Of a stretch of 64,000 bases of DNA, positions 33,975 to 44,718 are shown piece after piece (position 1 is the first letter of the stretch; each line of letters opens with the position of its first letter). The position numbers were made by a program, and so were the translations under genes. Location of the stretch: NCBI GenBank assembly GCA_951640165.1, contig OX621252.1, positions 26,061,934 through 26,125,933 on the forward strand, in the 5' to 3' direction. Source of the stretch: Pseudoips prasinana (taxonomy: Eukaryota > Arthropoda > Insecta > Lepidoptera > Nolidae). The notes beneath the pieces were generated by a model. The model was given only the letters and a program-made list of their open reading frames with translations. It was not told the DNA's origin and made no database searches.

Positions 33975-34882
33975 CAGTCCCGCAAACTTATCTGACCCGC
34001 TGGCAGCGTCGCTGTTATCGCATTTAGTGTTGCTAGTAACTATTTTTTGCAATAAAGTGGGTAAAAATAATATGCACATTGTAACGTAAATATTACTTCA
34101 CTAAAAAGCAAACAAATACTGTCATTACAAATCTTTATATTTTTATACAATAATTATGATCATTTACGTAAAATGTATGCTGAGTGTTCTCTAACGGAGA
34201 TACTCCAGGTATTATTATGTCACAGGAATTGTTTAGTTCAGAAGTCATTTCATCATCATCATTATCGTAATTACTGCTTTCACTTTCACTACCTAAATTA
34301 ATGATGAAAGGCTCGTCTAAGTATCCATCCCTTTTTCGATACTCATTTTCAATATTTTTTACATGATTGCAATGCTTTTGCCATTCATTGGCTGTTATTT
34401 TATCAAAAGCTTCTGCAATAAATGTAGGCATTTCAGCATTCGATCTACCAATATTCTGATCTGCTATAAATTTTTGCATCTGCTTGCTCTTTTTCTTTCA
34501 CAAGTTTTCTTACAAATCACTCCACGACACCTACAATGGAAATAGCAAAAATTTTATAAATAATTAATATTTTAAAATATGTATTTTAATTTAAAGTGCG
34601 AGGGGGAGTTTCGTATTTTTTCAGAAGTTCTCAACACTAACCTGTAGCAGCAGCTACGCGTTCATACTACTTATTGAAGGGTATAATTTGTGCCTGAAGG
34701 CATTTTTATTCCTTCATATAATTCAATACTTGTAATATAACGTATCTCGCATCACTTTTTAAAGCTTTCGGCATTTTTCACAATTAAAAACCACAAAAAG
34801 AAAATAACAGGCCGATTGACATTTCAAACTGGCTTCGTTAGTTCTACTTTTGGCCACCGGGCCAGATAAGTTTGTGGCACTA
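33975..34882 (-). mobile_element. Tc1/mariner-derived element, copy 2
   Basis: Direct repeat of copy 1, starting 8 bases after it with the same ends and TA flanks. The longest frame (34479-34135) runs from QKFIADQNIGRSN through FDKITANEWQKHC to an acidic tail. The first exon is frameshifted. Confidence 0.8.
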
Positions 34883-34884
34883 TA

Positions 34885-37800
34885 AGTTGTATGTACGACA
34901 ATTTTCCGTGTAATCTATATTCGGTTTTTTAATTTTAAAGTTCAAGTGACGTATAAACTTTTTCTGTATTCGCTCTATTCTTTTAATATGAATTGCATAA
35001 TATGGCGACCAAATCTGGCAGGCGTATTCTAAATTGCTTCGGACGTAAGCGTAATAGACAACTTTTAAACATGTGATACTTTTGAAAGGCTGACAAGTTC
35101 GCATAACAAATCCAAGATTTCGATAAGATATATTTACGAGTTTATCAATGTGATTGATCATTGCCATTTTTGTATCAAGCGTAACCCCAAGGTCCCGTAT
35201 GGTTTCAGCTCTTTGTATTAGCACTCCGTCAAAATTATAATTAAATTTAATGATGTTTCTTTTGCGACTGAAACTTATACATTGACGTTTAGAAATATTT
35301 ATGGAGATTTTATTTTTATGTAGTTGTTATATAAGTTATCTAAATCTCTTTGTAGTTTGAAACAGTCATACAAATCTCTTACTTTAGCGAATAGTTTTTT
35401 GTCGTCAGCATACAATAAGTGATTTGAATGAAGGCAATTGTGTGTGAATTATAAAAAAGCGGTCCGAGATGTGATCCCTGAGGTACGCCGGAAGGGATGT
35501 GAATATAATCCGACTTAAAACCACCTAATACAACTGCCTGTGAATGGTTTGAAAGATATAATCTTATCCAGCGTAGCAAATCACCATGAATACCTAATAA
35601 TTGCAATTTTTCTAACAGAATGACATGATCCACACGATCGAATGCTTTTTCAAAATCAGTGTAGATCACGTCAACCTGTCCCCCATTTTCCATGTGTTCC
35701 AAAACGAAGTCTGTATAAACTGCTAAATTAGTAACAGTAGAGCGCCCTTGAAGAAACCCGTGCTGAGTTTCAGCTATTCCTTTCTAAATAACTTGATATA
35801 TGTTCTCATATACAAGTTTTTCCAATGTTTTACCTAATACATTTATAATAGAAATTGGTCTATAATTTTCTATTTTGGACTTTGAACCCTTTTTGTGAAT
35901 GGGTATGATATGGGCTTTTTTCCACTCTGCAGGGAAACTACAACCTTCAAAAGACCGTTTACAGAGTATCATTACAGGAAGTTGGAAAATTGGAGGTATA
36001 CCATCACAACCTGAACCCTTTGATATGTCTAAAGAACTAAGAAACTTATAGACTTGATCCTTAGTAAAATGAATAATTGATAGAACTTCATTTTGTGAAT
36101 GAACATTACTAAAATTGTTAGCTGAACTTGCATTTGAGCTGTGAGTAGCGTAAACGCTTTTAAAATAACTATTGAATGCGGAGCATATTTCATTACTGTC
36201 ATTAAATATTTGATCTTGTAGCGTGAATACTTGAGGATAACTTGAACAACCTCTTTTTGATTTAATGTAAGACCAGAAATTCTTAGGAGAGCGCTTTATA
36301 TTACGTTCAGCATGGTCATTGACACGATTCAGGCAACTTTCCTGTATTTTATGGTGACGGTCTCTTAGTATGACAAACTCGTCATAATCCCTCGGATTAT
36401 TAAACATTTTCCATCTTTTGTGAGCTTTAAATTTTTCTTTTATGATTTTAATAAGAGCAGATGTGTACCATATCGGATAAGAAACATTTTTAATGTATAG
36501 TGGTACATATAATGCGAGACATTTATGTATTTCAACATAAAATGCCTCAACAGCATCGTCAATATTGTCAATATTTAGAATTTCATACCAATTTATATTG
36601 ATAAGATAATCATTAATTTTTTTATAGTCACATTTATAAAAGTTATACCTAGGGGCCTTCTTCTCTTAAAGCGATTTAATGTGGATATCACTAATATCTA
36701 GTTTTAGCGGTGAATGAAATGCGTCCAATTTAGTTAAGGGTTGAGTTTCAATGACTGTTATTGGAAGATTGCAAAAACAAAGGTCGAGAATATTGCCACT
36801 AGTATTGGGAATTAAACAATATTGACTAAGACCCAGAAACGGAAGACTATCAACCAGTATTTGAACGCTGTCTTGTACTTCTGTGGGACCAATATGTTTT
36901 AATACGTAGTATCGTTCCATCCTAAGCACGGCAAATTAAAGTCCCCGATCAATAAATAAAAATCATTACTATTGTAATTAAAAAGTTGAGTAACAGCTGA
37001 CAATAAATTTAAAATATTTCGTGACAGTGAGTCACTGTCCGAGGGTATATATGCTAATATTGTGTGCAAGTTAGCACTCGAATGTAATTTATGGGAGGGA
37101 ATGGTTACACAGAGCGATTCCGTCTTGTTTGAACCTAACCATTTATTATTTATTTCTGCACCAAGTTCACGACGGATACATACCATCACGCCTTCGCCCG
37201 ACTGTTTACCTGTGCACTCGAGATTACGGGCGCATCAAAATATGTCATACCTGTTGTCACATAATTCTGTATCTAAAATATCGTTTTGTAACCAAGTTTC
37301 CGTCAAGAGTATAATACTTAATTCCTGTAATAAAATGCGATTATACAATTCTAGACACTTAGTGCGTAGTCCACGCACGTTTTGATATAGAATATTTAGT
37401 TTGGCTGGGAATTTAGTGTGAATAAACAATATGTCAATATTACTAGATATGTTTTTAACCAATGGATTTGCCAGTTATGTACACGTCTATATATATATTT
37501 AATGCTGCGATTAATAAAATGAATTTTAATAAAGTTTAGATTTGAGGTTAAGTTTTTACGTTTGAAGTATATGCTACATGTGTGATAATATCCAATCATG
37601 CTTACTAATAATAAATATCTGCACAAATAGGGTATGATATGATAACTTCTTATACGATTTATCAAAACAATAATGTATTTTATTATTTTGAAAAATTGTT
37701 CAGTAAACAAACTCAAAAGAATAAGTATTCCAAAACTAGCAAAAAAAAATTTAGTTATTTACACTATCTTTTTTAGCTCGTCTGGGTTTTTTATTAAAAT

Positions 37801-38646
37801 TTTGGGTGACACATCGTCTTTTCTTACAATTGTTTTTCCGTTGCGAACCCAGGCGAACTGGTAGTTTTTTAATTTAGATTTTTCACGAACATTCTTATAT
37901 AGGACCTTATTTGTGTGAGTCAGATGTTCATTTATGAATATATTCCTTGCGTCGCCAGTTATTCCGATATCTGCGGTAGTAATACCCTTTTTAGAACGTA
38001 TGCCTGACAGTATACAGTCACGTTTAAAACTGGATCCTTCACGATTATCATTTTTGGGCGACCGGGTATTTTTATCATAGATTGGATTCTTGTTCCGAAC
38101 TTTATGTCTTCCGTTGATAATTTCACACCCACGTAATCAGCAATAGATACAATATACTGCACAAGGTTTTCCTCGGATATTTGCGGGATACCAGAAATTT
38201 CCAGATTATCTGAGCGTGCACGCTGTTCTATATTATTTAATTCACATTCAAACCTAGTATTTTCTTCTATTAACTGCGCCAACCGTTTATTTACGTAATT
38301 TTTAAGAACCTTCTGTTCGTTCTCCAGGAAGTCTACGGATTCTTTTATACCCGATATATCCTTATGGAATTGGGCTTGCTCCGTTTTAATAGCTTGAATG
38401 TCTAATTTGATGCTTTGAAGATCATTTTTTATTACATTATTTATATCCTGTTGGATAGTTGTGATTTGACTACTCAGGTCAGAGTTCAAGGTAGCAAGTG
38501 TTGAAGATATATCCGCTGAAAATTTCTCAAACATCGTCGAAAGATCATCTTTTCCCTTTCTCTTCGAACGACGAATATTATTGATATTTTGTAGATTATC
38601 ATCCTGAGAGGGTATATCCGAGCAAGTAGATGCGGCAGAATCCATG
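34885..38646 (-). mobile_element. Nearly full-length CR1-like LINE, minus strand
   Basis: ORF1 (38645-37959, 228 residues) starts MDSAASTCSDIPS and has a long coiled coil and an RRM-like region (RARSDNLEISGIPQ). ORF2 is broken by frameshifts but in order: endonuclease start (LNILYQNVRGLRTKCLEL, about 37410), IGDFNLPCLGW (36930), LDAFHSPL (36720); reverse transcriptase with GSGCDGIPP (36020) and ENYRPISIINVLGKTLE (35860), DFEKAFDRVDH (35650), SGVPQGSHLGP (35490), YADD in another frame near 35410, and C-terminal IRDLGVTLDTKM (35200). The 5' UTR is essentially absent: ORF1 begins a few bases from the neighbouring transposon end. Confidence 0.85.
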
Positions 38647-38649
38647 TTA

Positions 38650-39500
38650 CTGTGCTACAAACTTATCTGGCCCGGTGGCCAAAAGTAGAACTAATGACGC
38701 CAGTTTGAAATGTCAATCCATGACATTCCTGCCATTGATTGTTTGTTGCGCGTATTTATTTTTCTCTTTGTGGTTTTTAATTGTGAAAAATGCCGAAAGC
38801 TTTAAAAATTGATGCGGGGAACGTTATATTACAAGTATTAAATTATATGAAGGAAGAATAACGCCTTCAGGCAAAAAATACGAAATTCCCCCTCGCTCTT
38901 TAAATTAAAATACATATTTTAAAATATTCATTATTTATTTAATTTTTGCTGTTTCCTTTGTAGGTGTCTGGGAGTGATGTGTAAGAAAACTTGTGAAAGA
39001 AAAAGAGCATGGTAGATAGAATTCTGAAATCCTATCATTCATTGCAGAAGCTTTTGATAAAATAATAGTCAATGAATGGCAAAAGCATTGCAATAATGTA
39101 CAAAAATATTGAAAATGTGTATCGAAAAAGGGATGGATACTTAGACGAGCCTTTCATCATTCATGGTAGTGATAGTGAAAGTGAAAGCAGTGATTGCGAT
39201 AATGATGATGATGAAATGACTTCTGAATTAAACCATTCCGGTCACATAATAATACCTGGAGCATCTCCGTTAGAGAACACATAGCATACATTTTATGTAA
39301 ATGATCATAATTATTGTATAAAAATATAAAGATGTTATAAAGATTAGTAATGACAGTATTTGTTTGCTTTTTAGTGAAGTAACATTTACGTTACAATGTG
39401 CATATTATTTTTACCCACTTTATTGCAAAAAATATTTACTAGCAACACTAAATGCGATAACAGCGACGCTGCCACCGGGTCAGAAAAGTTTGCGGGACTG
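38650..39500 (+). mobile_element. Tc1/mariner-derived element, copy 3, inverted
   Basis: Same family as 33012-34882 in opposite orientation. It starts at the inner-type end (GTGCTACAAACTTATCTGG) and finishes at the outer-type end (GTTTGCGGGACTG) followed by TA. The plus-strand frame 39072-39284 carries the acidic C-terminal tail. With copy 2 it encloses the CR1-like LINE as an inverted repeat. Confidence 0.8.
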
Positions 39501-39689
39501 TACTTGGTGAATATACTTGTACGCAGCGTTGACAGTTCGCGGACTCGAGCAGCGGTGCGAGACAAAGACCGCAAAGGTGTTGAAGCGGGATGAATTATAT
39601 GCACAACACTTAAGCCGATACACTGATTTCGCACTTATGATTCTCAGAATACGGTGTAATTTACGTTACTGTGATTTCAATTTATTAAT

Positions 39690-39815
39690 TTGCAACCGAT
39701 AACACGTTATAGTTTCGGAAAAAAGTGGCTGTGACATACGGACGGACAGACAGACAGAAAGACATGACGAATCTATAAGGGTTCCGTTTTTTGCCATTTG
39801 GCTACGGAACCCTAA
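39690..39815 (+). repeat. Lepidopteran interspersed repeat, fragment
   Basis: Contains 'gacggacagacagacagaaa' and ends 'ggctacggaaccctaaaaa', the mirror of the 'agggttccgtatccaaaggg' block at 40850. Class unknown. Confidence 0.55.
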
Positions 39816-39831
39816 AAAGAGGTTTATTCAC

Positions 39832-40050
39832 ACTTCAGAATAAATAATTTAGAAATCAACAACAATTTTCTTAGGACAAACCATTTATAACGATAAATAG
39901 TAATCACACTACACTTGGGCTTGAAATAAATCGTTACGCAACCCGACAGCGTTTCCGCTCGTGACGAAGTCTGGCCCCTAAAAGAGAGAGCCAGCGGTAG
40001 ACTGGGCAAAGTCCGACGTCACTCATCGCCCATCTTGAAAATTCCTCACA
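39832..40050 (-). repeat. Solo LTR of the gypsy-like element
   Basis: Matches 27872-28099 over its length, with small deletions that include the TATATAAGG promoter segment. No internal sequence adjoins it. Its outer end runs into a perfect palindrome, attcctcacaat-(at)n-attgtgaggaat, at 40041-40081. Confidence 0.75.
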
Positions 40051-40404
40051 ATATATATATATATATATATATTGTGAGGAATATAATTATATAGGTATTG
40101 TATGTAAATATTTGTGTGTATTTTATCAATATTTTTACCCATTACCTATATAATATTTAATTTAAATGTATGTTTCTGTGTGCAATAAAGAATAAAGAAT
40201 GTTTGTGTATTTCTATTTATTTCCTTTCCATTGACATTTTCATACACAATTACAGGATTTTTATGTTAACTTTTATGGTAAAGGTTACAATCTAGCAGGA
40301 GCTGAAGACTATGTGAACTTTTGAACTTTTGTAAACATGTTAAATAGGATGTCAGACTGATCTGGATCTAATTATGGATATTGAAAAGTCTTCCTGCAGT
40401 CCCG

Positions 40405-40650
40405 TAAGGATGTGGCAAATAGCTTGCTTTTCACGCCGGAGGTCGTGGGTTCCTACCCCGGACAGACATTTGTGTGCATGAACATGTATGTTTGTCCTGA
40501 TTGTGGGTGTAATTTATCTATATATGTATGTATTTACAAAAAAAAGTAGTATATCAGTTATCTGGTTTCCATAATATAAGCTCTGCTTAGTTTGGGATTA
40601 GATGGCTGTGTGTAAATAATGTCCCTGGATATATATTTTTTTAAACGGAA
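40405..40650 (+). mobile_element. tRNA-derived SINE, family B
   Basis: Head 'cttttcacgccggaggtcg' and 'tgggttcctaccccgga'. Body includes 'gtgtgcatgaacatgtatgt' and 'ataagctctgcttagtttgg'. Closest to 4297-4430 in the head and 27573-27830 in the tail. Confidence 0.75.
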
Positions 40651-40844
40651 ATATCTCAATATATGTCTCTGAATATCTGGATGCAAATCACGATGCTAAT
40701 TATTTTCCTAATCATTACAAGACCAATAAGGTAGTCACGTGAAGATCTGATCGGTGAACATAAATGATATAGTTAGTTGGAGTCTTTAGTTGGAGTAATG
40801 TTGCACGTAACATTACTCATGAAGGACGCTTGGGCAATTTTTAG

Positions 40845-41110
40845 GGTTCCGTATCCAAAGGGTCAAACGGGACCCTATTGCTAAGACTTCGCTGTCTGTC
40901 TGTCTGTCTGTCCACAGATGATGTATTTCTGTTGCCGCTATAACAACAAAAACTTAAAAACAAAATACCTAAAATATTTTTTTAAGGGGGCTCCTATACA
41001 ACAAACGTGAATTTTTTGCTCGTTTTTATAGATAATTGTACGGAACTCTTCGTGCGCGAGTCTGACAGTTACGCTTTTCTACGATGAGTCTGATATTCGA
41101 TCAGAAGCAT
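40845..41110 (+). repeat. Lepidopteran interspersed repeat ('agggttccgt' family)
   Basis: Opens 'tttagggttccgtatccaaa', has 'gacttcgctgtctgtctgtc', and continues to 'ggaactcttcgtgcgcgagt'. I recognise this block as common in Lepidoptera but cannot assign a class. Confidence 0.6.
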
Positions 41111-41344
41111 ATTAACTACTTAAGACCAAGAACGGCTGTAAATTAAACTCAGTATCATTGAATACTGTTAAAAAACCCATTGCTGATAACTATTCAATTT
41201 CCTACCAGATGAAGGAACCGCATAAATATCAGTGCATCCATTTAGACTGATATCTACAGGTTTAAAAATTAAAACACTTCTTTTTCTAACAGTAATGAAA
41301 ATCTAATTCATAATTTTGTGATGTAACTATAGTAGAATTTGTCA

Positions 41345-41760
41345 CAGTGGAGTGATAAATAATAATAATAAAAGTTTATTTTGTCAGCCACTAAGGCCCA
41401 ATTAAAAAAATCTATTACATAGGATTAAATTACAATATAGATATACAATTACAATAATATTCAATATAAATAAATTAAAATGCTTATATTCTACTTATAA
41501 CTGTCTTAATTACCTAAGGTTTGGACTCTGGTGGACTTTAATCCAGTACCTGTGAATCGGAGTGCAAATATCCTCACTGACGATCCATAACAATTGATTA
41601 GCTGAGCTCCGTATTCTGTCCCAGAAGGATGCAATGCTAGATCTAATGATTGCATAGAAATCAGGCACCCCCGCCTCCGCGAACATGCCAGACGCACTGC
41701 AGTACCGTGGGAATCCCATAAGAATGCGGTAGGCATCATTATATTGCACTCTCATGGTAC
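41345..41760 (-). mobile_element. LINE 3' end fragment, minus strand
   Basis: The minus-strand frame 41755-41510 contains RVQYNDAYRILMGFPRYCSA and MFAEAGVPDFYAI, the typical C-terminus of a lepidopteran LINE reverse transcriptase. The 3' UTR follows and ends in a TTATTATTATTA-type tail at about 41360. The catalytic part is absent. Confidence 0.7.
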
Positions 41761-42153
41761 TCCAAGTGGCTTTTCTGAATTTCGTCGGTTTTACGGTGTA
41801 AAGGGTAATTTTGTGAGTAATTTTGACATATTGATAATGACGTAAATATTAAAAGAAAAGAGAATAGATTGTTTTATGTCTATCAATATACACTTAAGAA
41901 TAATAATTGTGAACGTGAAAGGACTGATTAGGAAAGGGGTGACCACACGGTAATGCTGCCATGACTAGATTTAAATATAATTATATGTCGCATGCTGTGT
42001 TAACTTTAAGAAGCTCGTACGCAAACACTTTCTTCAAGAACTTACATTTCTTTTTTTTATTTTGTAACGCTGTCCCGGCGAACTTCGTACCACCATATTT
42101 TCCTGGCAATACTGTCTAAATTCTGATGTTTTAATATTAACGCATTGTACGAG

Positions 42154-42318
42154 TAAAGGCCTTTGCACACCACGTTTTTTTAAGCCGTTGAGCCGTTGAT
42201 GCGCGTTTGTAGCGATACAGACTCGCGTTAGCATCGCGTTTGTATCGATACAAACAACGACAAACTGATCTGTAGGTTAAAAGCGCAGTTTAAAAAACGT
42301 GGTGTGCATAGGCCCTAA
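42154..42318. mobile_element. MITE with 'AGGCCTTTGCACACCACG' ends
   Basis: Terminal inverted repeats of about 26 bp (taaaggcctttgcacacca at left; ttagggcctatgcacacca reading in from the right) around 110 bp of non-coding sequence. The end pattern is reminiscent of hAT MITEs. It abuts the next MITE directly. Confidence 0.7.
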
Positions 42319-42319
42319 T

Positions 42320-42451
42320 GTACAGACATCCAGCTACCCCAATCTGTCAAATGTCTTTTATAGATTTTCAACTTTATTTCATAAGCATAAGGTTCACTTT
42401 CAATTGAGGAAATTTGACAGATTGGGTTAGGTTGATGTGCTGGCGTCTGTC
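42320..42451. mobile_element. MITE, 'TACAGACGCC' family, copy 2
   Basis: Left end 'tacagacatccagctacccc' (missing an internal 'gccagcac' relative to copy 1) and right end 'gatgtgctggcgtctgtcc'. Interior 'agattttcaactttat' as in copy 1. Confidence 0.8.
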
Positions 42452-42459
42452 CAAATTTT

Positions 42460-43990
42460 TCGTTTGTCCTTTCGATGCGAAAACAAATACTGATGAAGAA
42501 ACCTACCATAAAATTAAAACGCGGCTCACTGTCTCCTGTGTCATTCGCACACCCGCTTTTCGGAGATTTTTAAATATTTACTATTATTATTATTTACAAT
42601 TTATATACATATGTTTACATAAACTGAAACGGCGGAAACCCTTAAACGGCGCAAATACACAAATTTGACTGCAAAATATGTTTTTTAACCCGTTTGGGGT
42701 AGAAACTTTAGGACCATGGGGCTCAAACGCAAATTTAATATTTCAGGAAATAGGAAAAATATTGATCGACGCTTCCCATGATCAGAGGGCTGGCCTATTC
42801 TTGGGTCTGAGGATCAGCATTGCCATCCAGCGTAGCAATGCGGCCAGCCTTCTAGGCACTTTTCCTATACGCGATGCGGAGGGATTATTCGACGCATATT
42901 AGGGTAAATAGGGTTTCTGTAGGTTTTTCAAATTTTTTGCTCATAATTTAATTTAATTATTTACTTTTGAACATAAACACTGTCATAATTAACATAAAAA
43001 ATTATATTATGCCAAAAATAGAACACTGTACACATATAATACAATGATCGTACAAGTATGTGGTCATTACAAAAACATAGTATGCAAAAAAACGTAAATA
43101 TACGCGTAATATCGTATTCATTCAAAATATTTATAGAAGGATTGTCACGGAAGGGTGTCCCCAAGTAATTCAATTTTCTTTCGCCTTTCTATAGAAAATT
43201 CCCTAAAATGATATTGTGGCAGCCCTGTTCTATTGTTGTGATGTTTCGATTGTTTGTTTTCTTGTTCAAGTGTCACTATATTTTGTATGGGTACGCTAGC
43301 GGAATCGGAAATAAAAAGTTACTTAATTGTGTGTTATGCATTTCAGTGGGATTATGTGATTACGATATTGGTCGATATTGGCATGAACAAGAGGGAGTAT
43401 GTCATTTCATTATTCCTAGACAAAGAAAAAGTATTGGACAGATCCTGGTACGACGGCTTTGTGAATTATTAGGCGGGTAAATTTCTTTCTGTTACAAAAA
43501 TTTATAGGAAACAATCATCCTTCAATGATTTGTTCAAATCGTTCACAAAATCCCCGCACTTTTCTCCGAGGGAAAGTCAGGCTTTAATTCAGCATCTACC
43601 TATCAGCTCTGATAATTATGTGGTATGTCGGGAAAATCTATTTCACTGATTTGACAGCAAGAAATATATTTTATCAGCACATGCAATGGTATCCTTTAAT
43701 CTTTTCATAATTCAACAGCAATCTTAATCAAGTAGCAATCAAAAAGCTTCATGACATCACGGCAGAGAGTCTTCACGCTACGAGTATTGAAAACTAAGGA
43801 ATAGATACAACTACGTGGGCTCCTTTAATTGTACATATTCTATCACAGAAGTTAATCATATTCTGAATACATTGAGTCGTTAAACAATTCAAATGAGTCG
43901 CCTTCTCTCAAAGATTTTCTAGACTTTATGGAAAATAGATTGGAAAGAAAAAAACACACATCACACCACTTCGACGTCGTGACTTCATGC
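42460..43990. other. No recognised gene
   Basis: Two overlapping plus-strand frames at 43208-43480 (90 and 72 codons) are unidentified. Neither has a recognisable domain, and I could not decide whether either is real. The remainder is AT-rich without a repeat I recognise. Confidence 0.4.
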
Positions 43991-43999
43991 CGACGCAGC

Positions 44000-44460
44000 A
44001 AATATTGTTGTTGTAATAATTTTGTCATATTTTGAATCCACAGTTTCTCCAAATTCAGCCTTGTAACGATCCCGGATACTACCTGTGTCGTAACATTCAC
44101 AATAATTTTTTATACATTTAGACCATAAGAGATGTTTTTCTGTACAATGTATTGTTTCAAGCTCAGCCAACTCTTTATAGTTAGGTTTCGTAGGATCTTG
44201 TACTATTTATCCGCTCGCCATTTTTCTTATTGTGACTCCGGATTCTTTCTGTGCGTTGTAATTCTTTCGATATTAGTTACTTTCAGTTCGTTGGCATAGT
44301 TTTTATTATTATCATATGTTATCATCCGATGATAAATGTTTTGGGTCAAAAGAATCTGGTACTGTTACAAAATCGACTTGTACTTCAAATGGTTGAATAG
44401 GAGCAACATTTGAAATGTCATCGTGTAAACATTGGAATTATTAATTGTATAGTGAAAACT
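44000..44460 (-). pseudogene. Inverted, broken copy of the second cystatin-like large exon
   Basis: Reading the minus strand from 44460, the sequence tracks 46520-46960: intron end 'acaattaataa', then ISNVAPIQP-like coding, NVTTQVVSG with the inhibitory QVVSG motif, and a truncated domain. The splice acceptor is destroyed (TTACAC where the gene has TTACAG), and a deletion, stops and frameshifts interrupt the frame. Similarity fades below about 44000. It lies some 260 bases upstream of the functional relative's signal exon, on the opposite strand. Confidence 0.8.
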
Positions 44461-44681
44461 AGTAAGCTGCTAAAAGTTTGCTTTTTTATGCAGTGGGGGT
44501 CATTTCGATAATAACCGTTACGAACCTATCATTTGAAAGTTAATTATAATAAACCTAAGTTTTCAAAACCTTCCGCTTGATAATTGTATTTATGGGGATT
44601 ACCGTTTGTTCTTTACAGCTAATAACGTGTATTAAATGCACTCAATTTGAAATGCTAGTTTGATAAGATTGTACTCAAAGC

Positions 44682-44689
44682 TATATATT
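44682..44689 (+). promoter_or_regulatory. TATA-like box of the second cystatin-like gene
   Basis: TATATATT lies 37 bases upstream of the ATG at 44719, comparable to the spacing in the first gene (42 bases). Confidence 0.5.
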
Positions 44690-44718
44690 TACTATTGACT
44701 AGTTAACTTTGGCTCACC

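Noticed and set aside
43208..43480. 90-residue membrane-like protein
   Set aside because: No motif, competing overlapping frame, and no promoter or poly(A) context. Kept only as a note in the intergenic entry.
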